In this document: piece after piece, positions 1 through 9,547 of the stretch
Layout: each line of letters starts with the position of its first letter
How positions within the stretch are numbered: position 1 is the stretch's first letter
Assembly: GCA_038525525.1 (NCBI GenBank)
Contig: JBCBHO010000001.1
Coordinates: forward strand, 1 to 64,000
Origin: Shimia_B sp038525525
Lineage (GTDB): Bacteria; Pseudomonadota; Alphaproteobacteria; Rhodobacterales; Rhodobacteraceae
Direction: 5' to 3'
DNA: 64,000 nt
Notes under the pieces: generated by a model
Databases searched by the model: none
What the model was told of the DNA's origin: nothing
The model's input: only the letters and a program-made list of their open reading frames with translations
Position numbers and translations under genes: made by a program

Positions 1-64
1 CGATTGCCTGGTGCCCGAGGCAGACGCCCATGAGCGGCGTGCGCGTCTCGGCACCAGGCAATCG
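1..64. repeat. Inverted repeat / fold-back at the left window edge
   Basis: Bases 1-15 (CGATTGCCTGGTGCC) are the exact reverse complement of 50-64, and the similarity continues imperfectly inward (GAGGCAGACGCC against GAGACGCGCACGCC). The minus strand of 1-31 encodes the TrpG active-site stretch MGVCLGHQAI, and joining it to base 65 onward gives a normal TrpG sequence. The plus-strand copy at 32-51 is degenerate. This pattern fits an assembly or read artefact better than a biological hairpin. Confidence 0.8.
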
Positions 65-387
65 GTCAGGCCTTCGGCGGCACGGTCGTGCGCCACAGCG
101 AGATCGTGCATGGCAAAATGGGCCAAGTGACCCACAGCGGCACGGGCCTCTTCGCGGGGCTTCCCTCGCCCTTCGCGGCCACGCGCTACCATTCGCTCGT
201 AGTGGCCCGCGATGGTCTGCCCGAGGCGCTCGAGATCACGGCCGCGCTCGAGGACGGTACCATCATGGGCCTCCAGCATCGGGAGCTGCCGATCCACGGC
301 GTCCAGTTCCACCCCGAGAGCATCGCCTCCGAGCACGGGCATGCGCTCCTCCAGAATTTCCTGGCTGAGATGAAAGTGCCCGCATGA
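52..387 (+). CDS. trpG: Anthranilate synthase glutamine amidotransferase subunit, 3' part only
   Basis: Class I glutamine amidotransferase that supplies ammonia to anthranilate synthase in tryptophan synthesis. Readable protein begins HQAIGQAFGG (base 52), just after where the nucleophile motif GVCLGHQ should sit, and runs through the conserved HSLVV and GVQFHPESI segments that carry the catalytic His-Glu pair. The upstream half, including the catalytic Cys, is missing: an in-frame TGA lies at 31-33 and bases 32-51 do not encode the expected motif in any forward frame. Bases 1-31 read on the minus strand encode MGVCLGHQAI, so the break looks like a fold-back at a contig end rather than a pseudogene. 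The stop overlaps the trpD start as ATGA. A bifunctional or pabA role cannot be excluded, but trpD and trpC follow directly. Confidence 0.9.
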   Translation, partial: HQAIGQAFGGTVVRHSEIVHGKMGQVTHSGTGLFAGLPSPFAATRYHSLVVARDGLPEALEITAALEDGTIMGLQHRELPIHGVQFHPESIASEHGHALLQNFLAEMKVPA

Positions 388-1403
388 GCGACGCGATGAA
401 GCCGCTGATCTTTGCCGCCTCCGAGGGGCCGCTCTCGCGCGCGCAGGCCCAGGCGGCGTTCGAGGAGCTTTTCGAGGGCACCGCCACGCCCGCACAGATG
501 GGCGGCCTTCTCATGGCGTTGCGCGCGCGGGGCGAATCCGTGGCCGAATACGCCGCTGCCGCCGCCGTCATGCGTGCCAAATGCGTGGCCGTGACTGCGC
601 CCGACGGCGCCATGGACATCGTGGGCACGGGCGGCGACGGGATGGGCACGCTCAACATCTCCACCGCCACGGCCTTCGTCGTGGCCGGCGCGGGCGTGCC
701 CGTGGCCAAGCACGGCAACAGGAACCTCAGCTCGAAATCCGGCGCTGCTGATGCGCTGGGCCAGTTGGGGATCGACGTCATGGTCGAGGCCGCGGTCGTG
801 GAGCGCGCGCTCGCGGAGGTGGGCATCGGCTTCATGATGGCGCCCATGCACCACCCGGCGGTGAAATACGTCATGCCCGTGCGCCAGGAGCTCGGGACGA
901 AGACGATCTTCAACATCCTCGGGCCCCTCACGAACCCCGCCGGCGTCAAGCGCCAGCTCACCGGGGCCTTTGCGCCCGACCTGATCTTTCCCATGGCCGA
1001 GACCCTGCAGGAGCTCGGCTCGGAGGCCGCCTGGCTCGTCCACGGCGCGGACGGCACCGACGAGATCTCCATCTGCGGGCCGACATCGGTCGCCGTCCTG
1101 AAGGACGACAAGATCACCGCGCGCGAGGTCCACCCGGAGGAGGCGGGCCTGCCCGTGCACCGCTTCGCCGATATCCTCGGCGGCACGCCCGAGGAGAACG
1201 GCATCGCCTTCAAGGCGCTGCTCGAGGGCCAGCGAGGCGCCTACCGCGACGCCGTGCTCCTCAACGCAGCCGCGGCACTCCTCGTGGCAGAACGCTGCGA
1301 GAGCCTCGCCGAAGGCGCGCACATGGCCGCCGAGAGCATCGACAGCGGGGCCGCGAAGGCCAAGGTCGAGGGCCTGGCCCGGATCACGAGCGGCGCGTCA
1401 TGA
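384..1403 (+). CDS. trpD: Anthranilate phosphoribosyltransferase
   Basis: Transfers the phosphoribosyl group from PRPP to anthranilate, the second step of tryptophan synthesis, in the cytoplasm. The 339-residue product has the family's usual length. It shows the PRPP/pyrophosphate loop DIVGTGGDG, the KHGNRNLSSKSGAADALGQLG segment, and the later GPLTNPAG region. Its ATG overlaps the trpG stop by ATGA and its stop overlaps the trpC start the same way, which suggests translational coupling within one operon. Nothing appears broken. Confidence 0.97.
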   Translation: MSDAMKPLIFAASEGPLSRAQAQAAFEELFEGTATPAQMGGLLMALRARGESVAEYAAAAAVMRAKCVAVTAPDGAMDIVGTGGDGMGTLNISTATAFVVAGAGVPVAKHGNRNLSSKSGAADALGQLGIDVMVEAAVVERALAEVGIGFMMAPMHHPAVKYVMPVRQELGTKTIFNILGPLTNPAGVKRQLTGAFAPDLIFPMAETLQELGSEAAWLVHGADGTDEISICGPTSVAVLKDDKITAREVHPEEAGLPVHRFADILGGTPEENGIAFKALLEGQRGAYRDAVLLNAAAALLVAERCESLAEGAHMAAESIDSGAAKAKVEGLARITSGAS

Positions 1404-2211
1404 GCACGCCCACGATCCTCGAGACCATCAAGGCCTACAAGCTAGACGAGATCGCCGCGGCCAAGGAGGCCCGCCCGCTGGCCGACGTCGAGGCCGCCGC
1501 GCGGGATGCAAGCCCCGTGCGCCCCTTCGCGCAGGCCCTCTTCACGGCGAGCCGCGAGGGCTACGCGCTTATCGCCGAGATCAAGAAGGCGAGCCCGTCA
1601 AAGGGGCTCATCCGGGCGGATTTCGACCCAGCGACACTCGCCCGCGCCTACGAGGCGGGCGGCGCCACCTGCCTCTCGGTGCTCACCGACACGCCGAGTT
1701 TTCAGGGCGCGCCCGAATTCCTCACCATCGCACGGGAGGCCTGCGCGCTGCCCGCTTTGCGCAAGGATTTCATGTACGATCCCTACCAGGTCGCCGAGGC
1801 GCGGGCCTGGGGCGCGGATTGCATCCTGATCATCATGGCCAGCGTCTCCGACGCGCAGGCCGCCGAGCTCGAGGCGGCCGCCACCGGCTGGGGCATGGAC
1901 GTGCTCGTGGAGGTCCATGACGAGGCCGAGCTCGAGCGCGCCGCGGCGCTCAAATCGCCGCTCCTTGGCGTCAACAACCGCGATCTCAACACCTTCGAGG
2001 TCTCGCTCGAGACGACGAAGCGCTTGGCGCGGATGGCAGAGCCCGAGCGGCACCTCGTGGCCGAGAGCGGGCTTTTTGCCAACGCCGACCTCCACGATCT
2101 CGCCGCCTATGGCGCGCGCACCTTCCTGATCGGCGAAAGCCTCATGCGGCAGGAGCATGTCGCCGCCGCCACCCGGGCGATCCTCGCCAATCCCCTACGC
2201 GCGACGCCGCA

Positions 2212-2215
<4 letters not shown>
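1400..2215 (+). CDS. trpC: Indole-3-glycerol-phosphate synthase
   Basis: Closes the indole ring from carboxyphenylamino-deoxyribulose phosphate, the fourth step of tryptophan synthesis. The 271-residue TIM-barrel protein has the family landmarks in order: LIAEIKKASPSKGLIR (catalytic Lys), SVLTDTPSFQG, LRKDFMYDPYQV (second catalytic Lys), LLGVNNRDLNTF and VAESGL. It is a stand-alone enzyme, not fused to TrpF as in enterics. Start and stop both overlap the neighbouring genes as ATGA. Confidence 0.97.
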
Positions 2216-2684
<469 letters not shown>

Positions 2685-2688
<4 letters not shown>

Positions 2689-3878
2689 TCTCGGTCGACG
2701 CGGCGCTCCAGGCCCTGTTCAAGCTTGTCTCGCCGCTCTCGACGGAGGCCGTCGACCTGAAAGATGCCGCGGGCCGCGTCCTTGCCGAGGAGGCCACGGC
2801 CACCCGCGCGCAGCCCCCCTTCGATGCCTCCGCCATGGACGGCTATGCCTGCCGCGCCGCCGACGCTCACGCGGGCGCACGGCTCACGGTCATCGGCGAG
2901 GCTGCCGCCGGAGCGCGCTTCGCGGGCCATGTCGCCTCCGGCGAAGCCGTGCGCATCTTCACCGGCGCGCCGCTTCCCTCGGGCGCGGACCACGTCGAAA
3001 TACAGGAGAACGCGGAGCGCGACGGCGACACAATCACCCTCACCGACCCCGCCGCGCCGGGGCGCTGGGTACGCACGGCGGGCGGGGATTTCGAGGTGGG
3101 CGCGAAGCTCTCTGCGCCCCGCCGCCTCGGACCGGCCGATATCGCACTCCTCGCCGCGATGAACACGCCCGCCCCACGCGTCACCCGACGCCCGGACGTG
3201 GCCATCATCTCCACCGGGGACGAGCTCGTCATGCCCGGCGAGACCCCGCGGGACGACCAGATCATTGCGTCGAATGCCGTGGCCCTCCACGCGCTCCTCG
3301 CGCGCGCGGGCGCCCTGCCCCGGATGCTGCCCATCGCGCGCGACACAGAGGAGAGCCTCTCCTCCGCCTTCCGCTTCGCCCGCGGCGCGGACCTCATCGT
3401 CACGATTGGCGGTGCGTCTGTGGGTGACCATGACCTCGTGCGTGGCGTGGCCACCGAGGGGGGCATGGCGCCGAGCTTCTACAAGGTCGCCATGCGCCCA
3501 GGGAAGCCGCTCATGGCCGGCCGCCTCGGCGCGACGCCCATCCTCGGGCTTCCCGGCAATCCTGTCTCGTCCCTCGTCTGCGGGCATATCTTCCTTCTGC
3601 CCATGCTGCGCGTGATGCTGGGCCTGCCCGCTGCGCGCGCGCCCCGTGTGACGGCCCGCCTCGCCCATGACCTCCCTGCCGGGGGACCGCGGGAGCACTA
3701 TGCGCGCGCCCGCGTCGCGCGCGGCGAGGTCCACGTCTTCGACCGGCAGGATAGCAGCCTTCTGACCGTCTTCGCCGAGGCCAATGCCCTCGCCGTCATT
3801 GCGCCGGATACACCTGCCCGGCCACGGGGTGCGGAGATCGAGCTCGTGCTTCTTGACACAAATAGCGAACATCCATAG
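2685..3878 (+). CDS. moeA: Molybdopterin molybdenumtransferase
   Basis: Inserts molybdate into adenylylated molybdopterin to give the active cofactor. The 397-residue protein is of normal length, with the N-terminal PPFDASAMDGYA motif, FTGAPLPSGADHV, the MogA-like ISTGDELV and TIGGASVGDHD segments, and the PGKPLMAG...LGLPGNPVS motif. Its start overlaps moaC as ATGA. Its last codons (S E H P stop) lie inside the LexA operator of the next gene, so the coding end and the SOS box constrain each other. Confidence 0.97.
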
Positions 3879-3881
3879 AAC
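3853..3881 (+). promoter_or_regulatory. lexA promoter
   Basis: A perfect -35 hexamer TTGACA lies at 3853-3858. After a 17-base spacer comes TAGAAC at 3876-3881, which matches the -10 consensus at four positions. The -10 lies inside the LexA box, so bound repressor would block RNA polymerase. The lexA ATG is 42 bases downstream. The hexamers are seen directly; promoter activity is inferred. Confidence 0.65.
3867..3881 (+). promoter_or_regulatory. LexA operator (SOS box) of lexA
   Basis: GAAC-ATCCATA-GAAC, which on the other strand reads GTTC-N7-GTTC, the direct-repeat LexA box established for alphaproteobacteria. It overlaps the moeA stop codon and the proposed -10 of the lexA promoter, and predicts autoregulation of lexA. 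Confidence 0.85.
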
Positions 3882-3922
3882 ATTTGCAAAACCACCCGGC
3901 GCAACAGGCGGAGGCTGAGCAC

Positions 3923-4615
3923 ATGTTGACAAGCAAACAGCGGGACCTTCTTCTCTTTATTCACAAGAGGATGCAGCGCGATGGCGTGCCGCCCTCCTTC
4001 GACGAGATGAAGGAGGCGCTCGATCTGCGCTCCAAATCGGGCATTCACCGCCTGATCACCGCGCTGGAAGAGCGCGGCTTCATCCGCCGCATGGCGCACC
4101 GGGCGCGCGCGCTCGAGATCGTGCGCATGCCGGATGGCATGGGCCAGCCCGCTGGCTTCACGCCGCGCGTGATCGCAGGCGACAAGCCCGAGGCGACGCC
4201 GCCCGCCGCGCGGCCGATCGCCAATGCAGGCGCGGTCGAGCTTCCGGTGATGGGCAAGATCGCCGCCGGTGTCCCGATCGAGGCGATTTCGCATGCGGCC
4301 AGCCACGTGGCCGTGCCGGGCAACCTCCTCTCCGGCAAGGGCGAGCACTACGCGCTCGAGGTGAAGGGGGATTCGATGATCGACGTGGGCATCAACAGCG
4401 GCGACATCGTGGTCATCCGCGAGACCAACTCCGCCGACAACGGCGATATCGTCGTGGCCCTCGTGGAGGGGCAGGAAGCGACGCTCAAGCGCTACCGCCG
4501 CAAGGGCTCCACCATAGCACTCGAGGCCGCCAACCCGGCCTACGAGACGCGCATGTATTCCGAGGACCAGGTGAAGGTGCAGGGCCGCCTCGTGGGCCTC
4601 ATCCGCTCCTACTGA
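3923..4615 (+). CDS. lexA: SOS-response repressor and self-cleaving protease LexA
   Basis: Represses DNA-damage genes and cleaves itself when RecA is activated. The 230-residue product starts at the ATG giving MLTSKQRDLL, the family's usual N-terminus. An upstream in-frame ATG at 3884 falls on the operator edge and adds 13 residues unlike LexA, so I rejected it. The winged-helix DNA-binding domain is about residues 1-70. The Ala115-Gly116 cleavage bond lies in PVMGKIAAGVP, the catalytic Ser is 151 (KGDSM) and Lys is 189 (ATLKRY). The gene ends four bases from the end of convergent comEC. In Rhodobacter capsulatus LexA also affects gene transfer agent production. Confidence 0.97.
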   Translation: MLTSKQRDLLLFIHKRMQRDGVPPSFDEMKEALDLRSKSGIHRLITALEERGFIRRMAHRARALEIVRMPDGMGQPAGFTPRVIAGDKPEATPPAARPIANAGAVELPVMGKIAAGVPIEAISHAASHVAVPGNLLSGKGEHYALEVKGDSMIDVGINSGDIVVIRETNSADNGDIVVALVEGQEATLKRYRRKGSTIALEAANPAYETRMYSEDQVKVQGRLVGLIRSY

Positions 4616-4618
4616 GCT

Positions 4619-6682
4619 CTAGCGAGACCGCGCTGCCCGCACGGATCGATCGTTCCAGAGCCTGCGGCCCGTGACCTCGCGGGCCGTGAGCGTCTCCAGG
4701 CCCTCAGGCCCCATCGACATGGCGAGGGCGCCCGTGTCCCGCAGGCTGCGCGGGGTATGGGCCGTGCAGGCGGGCGCTGCCTCCGGCTCCTTGTTCAGCA
4801 CGAGGATGTCTTCGCCCGCGCAGCGCGCTGTCTCCGCCTTCACACCGGTGATATGTCGGATTGGTAAGACGCTGGAGAGCCCTTCCCCGGTAGCGCCGCC
4901 GTGACCCTCGTCTAAGCCCCGGGCAAAGGCCGCCGCCTGATCGGCGCCGTCGCCGTCATTCTCAAGCCAGCTGCGCGCCACGAAGCCGTCGCCCCGCGCC
5001 TTGGAAAGCACGCGGCCCTCCGCGCCGAGGATGCCAACGAGCCCGCCCGTGGGAGACACCAGCACCGGCGGTCGCTCCGTCCCGGCCCAGAGCAGCGCCG
5101 CCAGCCCGAGCGCCGCCGCCCCGCTCCAGCGTGCCCGACCCTGCCAAAGGACGAGGAAGATCGCCCCGAGCGCTAGGAGCGGCAGCACCTCGGGGCGCGG
5201 CGCGAAGATCCGCCCCACTGCCCCGTCGAGACCCGAGACCCGCTCGGCCACGAAGAGGATCCACAGGATCCCCCGCTCCATCACCCAGAGCGCAGGCGCG
5301 GCGAGACCGAGCGGCGCGAGGAGAGCCGCAAGCACGGCCGCGGGCATCACGACGGCCCCCATGACGGGCACCGAGAGGAGGTTCGCGGCAAGCCCGTAAT
5401 GCGAAACGATGTTGAAATGCGCCGCAGCAAAAGGCGCCGTCGCGAGCCCCGCCACCAGCGAGGAGGCAAAGACCGCGAAGACCGGGCGCAGGAGGCGCGG
5501 CAGGCCCAGCATGTCCCGCTCCGAAAGCCAACGAAACGCCACCACGAGGGCCGTCGTCGCGGCAAACGACATCTGGAATCCGGGGCCGAGCAGCGCCTCG
5601 GGGCGCAGCGTCAGCACCACGAGCGCAGCGAGCGCCACGGCGCGCAACGTCAGCGCGCGGCGGTCTAGGAGGACAGCGCCAAAGACCATGGCCGCCATGA
5701 CGAAGGCGCGCTCGGTGGCCACTGCCCCGCCCGAAAGCCCGAGATAGGCGGCCCCCGCGAGAAGCGCGCCGATGGCGGCGATCTTGCGCGTGGGCCAGGC
5801 AAGCGCGAGTGGCGGCGCGAGGGCGAGCCCGAAGCGCAGCGCGCCGAAGACAAAGCCCGTGAGCAGCCCCATGTGGAGGCCCGAGATGGCGAGGAGATGG
5901 GCGAGGTTCGCGCGTCGGAGGTTCTCCACCGTGTCCTGCCCCATGCCGGAGCGGTCACCCACGGTGATCGCGGCCGCCACGGCCCCGGCCTCCCCCGGCA
6001 GCGCCGCGCGGATCGCCGCGCTCAGCGCCATGCGCGTGCGAAAGACCCAGAGCGCGAGGCCCGGCTCCGGCGCGGCGAATGAAAGCGCCGGCGCGCGCGT
6101 ATAGCCCACGGCGCCGATCTGCTGAAACCACGCGTGGCGCTGGAAATCGAAGCCCCGGGGCTCCGCGGGGCTCGGCGGCGGCGAGAGGTGGCCCGTCATC
6201 ATCGCGTGGGCTCCGGGCTGTGGCAGCGGCAGGCCCTCCTGCCCGTGAAGCGAGACCCGCACGCGGAGGGGTGTCCGCGCGGGAGAGACCCGCTCGAGCC
6301 GGACCCGGTCGAGCGTCAGCCGGGGCTTGTCGGAGCCCGAGCGGTCGATGGCCACCACGCGGCCCTCGATGGTGCCGTAGTAGCGGAATTCGAGCACCGG
6401 GCCGCCGACGTTGTGCGCCCGCACCGCCCCGAGGACGAGGCCGAGCGCCACAAGCCCCGCGGCGAAAAAGAGCGGGCCGACGTGGGCGCGCGCGAGATGC
6501 GCCACTGCGAACGAGACGATCGCCCCCCCGGCGAGCGCCAAAAGGATTTGCGTGCCGGGCTCTTCCTTCAGGCTGAAATAGAGGCCGATCCCCAGGCCGA
6601 GAAAAACAGGCGCCCAACATAGCAGCTGGCCCCGCTGCCGTTGCAGCGCGGCGCCCATCGTGCCAAATGCCGCGCGAACCAT
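4619..6682 (-). CDS. comEC: ComEC/Rec2-family DNA uptake channel protein
   Basis: Inner-membrane channel that brings single-stranded DNA into the cytoplasm during transformation; in Rhodobacter capsulatus it is also needed for uptake of GTA-delivered DNA. The 687-residue protein has N-terminal membrane segments, an OB-like DUF4131 region (about 100-200), and the multi-spanning Competence domain with the LLAISGLHMGLLTG signature at about 265. The C-terminal region after the last membrane segment (from about 540) lacks a recognisable HxHxDH metallo-beta-lactamase motif. That domain is therefore absent or degenerate, as in many alphaproteobacterial homologues. It diverges from gltX, with a CtrA-like site in the 92-base gap. 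Confidence 0.92.
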   Translation of the reverse strand: MVRAAFGTMGAALQRQRGQLLCWAPVFLGLGIGLYFSLKEEPGTQILLALAGGAIVSFAVAHLARAHVGPLFFAAGLVALGLVLGAVRAHNVGGPVLEFRYYGTIEGRVVAIDRSGSDKPRLTLDRVRLERVSPARTPLRVRVSLHGQEGLPLPQPGAHAMMTGHLSPPPSPAEPRGFDFQRHAWFQQIGAVGYTRAPALSFAAPEPGLALWVFRTRMALSAAIRAALPGEAGAVAAAITVGDRSGMGQDTVENLRRANLAHLLAISGLHMGLLTGFVFGALRFGLALAPPLALAWPTRKIAAIGALLAGAAYLGLSGGAVATERAFVMAAMVFGAVLLDRRALTLRAVALAALVVLTLRPEALLGPGFQMSFAATTALVVAFRWLSERDMLGLPRLLRPVFAVFASSLVAGLATAPFAAAHFNIVSHYGLAANLLSVPVMGAVVMPAAVLAALLAPLGLAAPALWVMERGILWILFVAERVSGLDGAVGRIFAPRPEVLPLLALGAIFLVLWQGRARWSGAAALGLAALLWAGTERPPVLVSPTGGLVGILGAEGRVLSKARGDGFVARSWLENDGDGADQAAAFARGLDEGHGGATGEGLSSVLPIRHITGVKAETARCAGEDILVLNKEPEAAPACTAHTPRSLRDTGALAMSMGPEGLETLTAREVTGRRLWNDRSVRAARSR

Positions 6683-6734
6683 GGCCGAGCCTCTCTCGCA
6701 GCTGGATGCGTTTCGGAGGCTATGCCGAACAGGG

Positions 6735-6750
6735 TTAGCGAAGTGTTAAC
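6735..6750 (+). promoter_or_regulatory. Near-consensus CtrA-type site between comEC and gltX
   Basis: TTAG-N7-TTAAC matches the CtrA consensus TTAA-N7-TTAA(C) with one mismatch in the first half. It lies about 53 bases upstream of the comEC start and 25 bases upstream of the gltX start. Competence genes including comEC are under CtrA control in Rhodobacter capsulatus, which makes comEC the likelier target. The spacing and letters are seen directly; binding is inferred. Confidence 0.5.
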
Positions 6751-6774
6751 GCCCGCCCCGGAGAAGTAAGACCC

Positions 6775-8175
6775 ATGTCCGAGATCGTCACCCGCATCGC
6801 ACCGTCGCCCACGGGCTACATGCATATCGGCACGGCCCGCACCGCGCTCTTCAACTGGCTCTATGCGCGGGGTCGCGGCGGCCGCTTTCTCTTGCGCATC
6901 GAGGACACCGACAAGGCGCGCTCCACGCCCGAGGCCACGGAGGCGATCCTGCGCGGCATGGACTGGCTGGGCTTTGACCATGACGGAGAGGTCGTAAGCC
7001 AGGCCGCGCGCGCCGACCGCCACGCGGAGGTGGCCCACGCGCTCCTCGCCCAGGGCGCGGCCTACAAGTGCTTTTCCACGCCAGAGGAAATCGAGGCCTT
7101 CCGCGAGGCGGCCAAGGCCGAGGGCCGCGCCACGCTCTTCCAGAGCCCCTGGCGCGACGCGGATCCAGCCACGCACCCGGATGCGCCCTTCGTCGTGCGC
7201 CTCAAGATGCCGCGCGAGGGTGAGACGGTGATCAAGGACGAGGTGCAGGGCGACGTGCGGTTCCCGAATTCCAACCTCGACGACATGGTCCTGCTGCGCT
7301 CGGACGGGAGCCCCGTCTACATGCTCGCCGTCGTCGTCGATGATCACGACATGGGCGTCACGCACGTGATCCGGGGCGACGATCACCTCAACAATGCCGC
7401 GCGCCAGAGCCAGATCTACCGCGCCATGGAATGGCCGCTGCCGGTCTATGCCCACATCCCGCTCATCCACGGGCCCGATGGCAAGAAGCTCTCCAAGCGG
7501 CACGGCGCGCTCGGCGTGGAGGAGTACCGCGATATGGGCTACCCGGCCGCCGCCATGCGCAATTACCTCGCGCGGCTGGGCTGGTCCCACGGAGATGACG
7601 AGGTCTTTACCGACGCGGAGGCGCTCGCTTGGTTCGATCTCGGCGGGATCGGCAAGTCCCCGGCGCGCTTCGACTTCAAGAAGCTGGAGAATATCTCGGG
7701 GCAGCATATCGCCGCCGCCGATGATGCTGCACTGCTGCAAGAGCTCACCGACTTTCTAGCCGCCACCGGCGCGGCCGCGCTGACCGAGGCGCAGGTGGGC
7801 CTCATGTCGCAGGGCATGGTCAGCCTGAAAGAACGCGCGAAGACATTCCCTGAACTCATTGAAAAGGCGCATTATATCCTCACGGATCGCCCGATCACGC
7901 CGGAGGAGAAGGCCGCGAAAAGCCTCGACGATGTATCCCGCGGTATACTGCAAGAATTGACGCCGCAGCTGCAAACTGCTAGCTGGACGCGAGAGGCATT
8001 AGAGGCGCTGATGGCGGAGTTTGCCGAGGCGCATGACACGAAATTCGGCAAGCTTGCAGGTCCGCTACGTGCCGCACTCGCCGGGAGGAGCGTTACTCCC
8101 AGTGTCTATGATATGATGTTGGTGCTCGGCCGGGACGAATCCATCGCCCGGATCTCGGATGCCGCGGCCCCCTGA
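6775..8175 (+). CDS. gltX: Glutamyl-tRNA synthetase
   Basis: Class I aminoacyl-tRNA synthetase that charges glutamate onto tRNA; Glu-tRNA feeds translation only here, since heme precursor synthesis uses hemA (ALA synthase). The 466-residue product has the HIGH-type motif PSPTGYMHIGTARTA at the N-terminus, LRIEDTD, and the KMSKS-type loop KKLSKRHGA at about 242. Alphaproteobacteria often carry two GltX copies, one acting as Glu/Gln-tRNA synthetase; this window cannot tell which one this is. It diverges from comEC. Confidence 0.96.
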   Translation: MSEIVTRIAPSPTGYMHIGTARTALFNWLYARGRGGRFLLRIEDTDKARSTPEATEAILRGMDWLGFDHDGEVVSQAARADRHAEVAHALLAQGAAYKCFSTPEEIEAFREAAKAEGRATLFQSPWRDADPATHPDAPFVVRLKMPREGETVIKDEVQGDVRFPNSNLDDMVLLRSDGSPVYMLAVVVDDHDMGVTHVIRGDDHLNNAARQSQIYRAMEWPLPVYAHIPLIHGPDGKKLSKRHGALGVEEYRDMGYPAAAMRNYLARLGWSHGDDEVFTDAEALAWFDLGGIGKSPARFDFKKLENISGQHIAAADDAALLQELTDFLAATGAAALTEAQVGLMSQGMVSLKERAKTFPELIEKAHYILTDRPITPEEKAAKSLDDVSRGILQELTPQLQTASWTREALEALMAEFAEAHDTKFGKLAGPLRAALAGRSVTPSVYDMMLVLGRDESIARISDAAAP

Positions 8176-8245
8176 GGGCTGAGGCATCCGCTCCCTTGCC
8201 AGGGACCGAGCGCGAGCGGGGATGGATCGGAGAGAGAGAGCCACC

Positions 8246-9541
8246 ATGAAAGACAGTATCAGAACAGCGACGCTCACCATCGACGACAAGGTTCTCGATC
8301 TGCCAATTCATTCGCCCACCGCCGGGCCCGACGTCATCGACATCCGGCGTCTTTACGCCGAGGGCGGCGTCTTCACCTACGACCCGGGCTTCACCTCCAC
8401 GGCCTCCTGCGACAGCACCATCACCTTCATCGACGGCAACAAGGGCGAGCTGCTACATCGCGGCTACCCGATCGACCAGCTGGCAGAGAAATCGCACTTT
8501 CTCGAGGTCTGCTACCTCCTGCTCTACGGCTATCTCCCGAAGGCCGATCAGCTCGAGGAATTCGAGCACCACATCACGCATCACACGATGCTCCACGAGC
8601 AGATGCAGAACTTCTTCCGCGGCTTCCGCCGGGATGCGCATCCCATGGCGATCATGGTGGGCGTGGTGGGCGCGATGTCCGCCTTCTACCACGATAGCAC
8701 CGATATCTCCGACCCGCGCCAGCGCGAGGTCGCCACGCACCGCCTGATCGCCAAGATGCCGACCATCGCGGCCTGGGCCTACAAGTATCACATCGGGCAG
8801 CCCTTCGTGTATCCGAGGAACGATCTCGATTACGCGTCAAACTTCCTGCGCATGTGCTTCTCGGTTCCGGCGGAGGATTACGAGGTGAACCCGATCCTGT
8901 CGCGCGCGATGGACCGGATCTTCACGCTCCACGCCGATCACGAGCAGAACGCGTCGACCTCCACGGTGCGGCTGGCGTCGTCCTCGGGCGCGAACCCGTT
9001 CGCCTGCATCGCCGCGGGCATCGCCTGCCTCTGGGGTCCGGCCCATGGCGGCGCCAACCAGGCGTGCCTCGAGATGCTGGAAGAGATCGGCTCCGTCGAC
9101 CGCATCCCCGAATTCATCGCCCGCGCCAAGGACAAGAACGATCCGTTCCGCCTCATGGGCTTCGGGCACCGCGTCTACAAGAACTTCGACCCGCGCGCGA
9201 AGGTCATGAAGCAGTCCGCCGACGAGGTGCTGGAGCTTCTGGGCGTCGAGAACAATCCGAAGCTTCAGGTGGCCAAGGCGCTGGAGAAAGCCGCGCTCGA
9301 GGATCCGTATTTCGCGGAGAAGAAGCTCTTCCCCAACGTGGATTTCTATTCGGGCATCATCCTGGAGGCCATGGGCTTCCCCACCTCGATGTTCACGCCG
9401 ATCTTCGCGCTCTCGCGCACGGTGGGCTGGATCTCGCAGTGGAAAGAGATGATCGCCGACCCGCAGAACAAGATCGGCCGCCCGCGCCAGCTCTACCTGG
9501 GCGAAACGATGCGCGACTACGTGGATATCGAGAACCGCTAA
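8246..9541 (+). CDS. gltA: Type II citrate synthase
   Basis: Condenses acetyl-CoA with oxaloacetate to start the TCA cycle. The 431-residue hexameric-type enzyme shows LYAEGGVFTYDPGF near the N-terminus, HADHEQNASTSTVR, WGPAHGGANQA and MGFGHRVYKNFDPRA, which include the catalytic His residues and substrate-binding Arg. I start at ATG 8246 (MKDSIRTAT), preceded by a GGAGAGAGAG ribosome site. The in-frame ATG at 8222 lies upstream of that site. A strong terminator follows 6 bases after the stop. Confidence 0.97.
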   Translation: MKDSIRTATLTIDDKVLDLPIHSPTAGPDVIDIRRLYAEGGVFTYDPGFTSTASCDSTITFIDGNKGELLHRGYPIDQLAEKSHFLEVCYLLLYGYLPKADQLEEFEHHITHHTMLHEQMQNFFRGFRRDAHPMAIMVGVVGAMSAFYHDSTDISDPRQREVATHRLIAKMPTIAAWAYKYHIGQPFVYPRNDLDYASNFLRMCFSVPAEDYEVNPILSRAMDRIFTLHADHEQNASTSTVRLASSSGANPFACIAAGIACLWGPAHGGANQACLEMLEEIGSVDRIPEFIARAKDKNDPFRLMGFGHRVYKNFDPRAKVMKQSADEVLELLGVENNPKLQVAKALEKAALEDPYFAEKKLFPNVDFYSGIILEAMGFPTSMFTPIFALSRTVGWISQWKEMIADPQNKIGRPRQLYLGETMRDYVDIENR

Positions 9542-9547
9542 CGAGAC

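Noticed and set aside
3884..3922. Upstream ATG for lexA
   Set aside because: It lies just past the operator and too close to the promoter -10, and the 13 added residues are unlike LexA N-termini.
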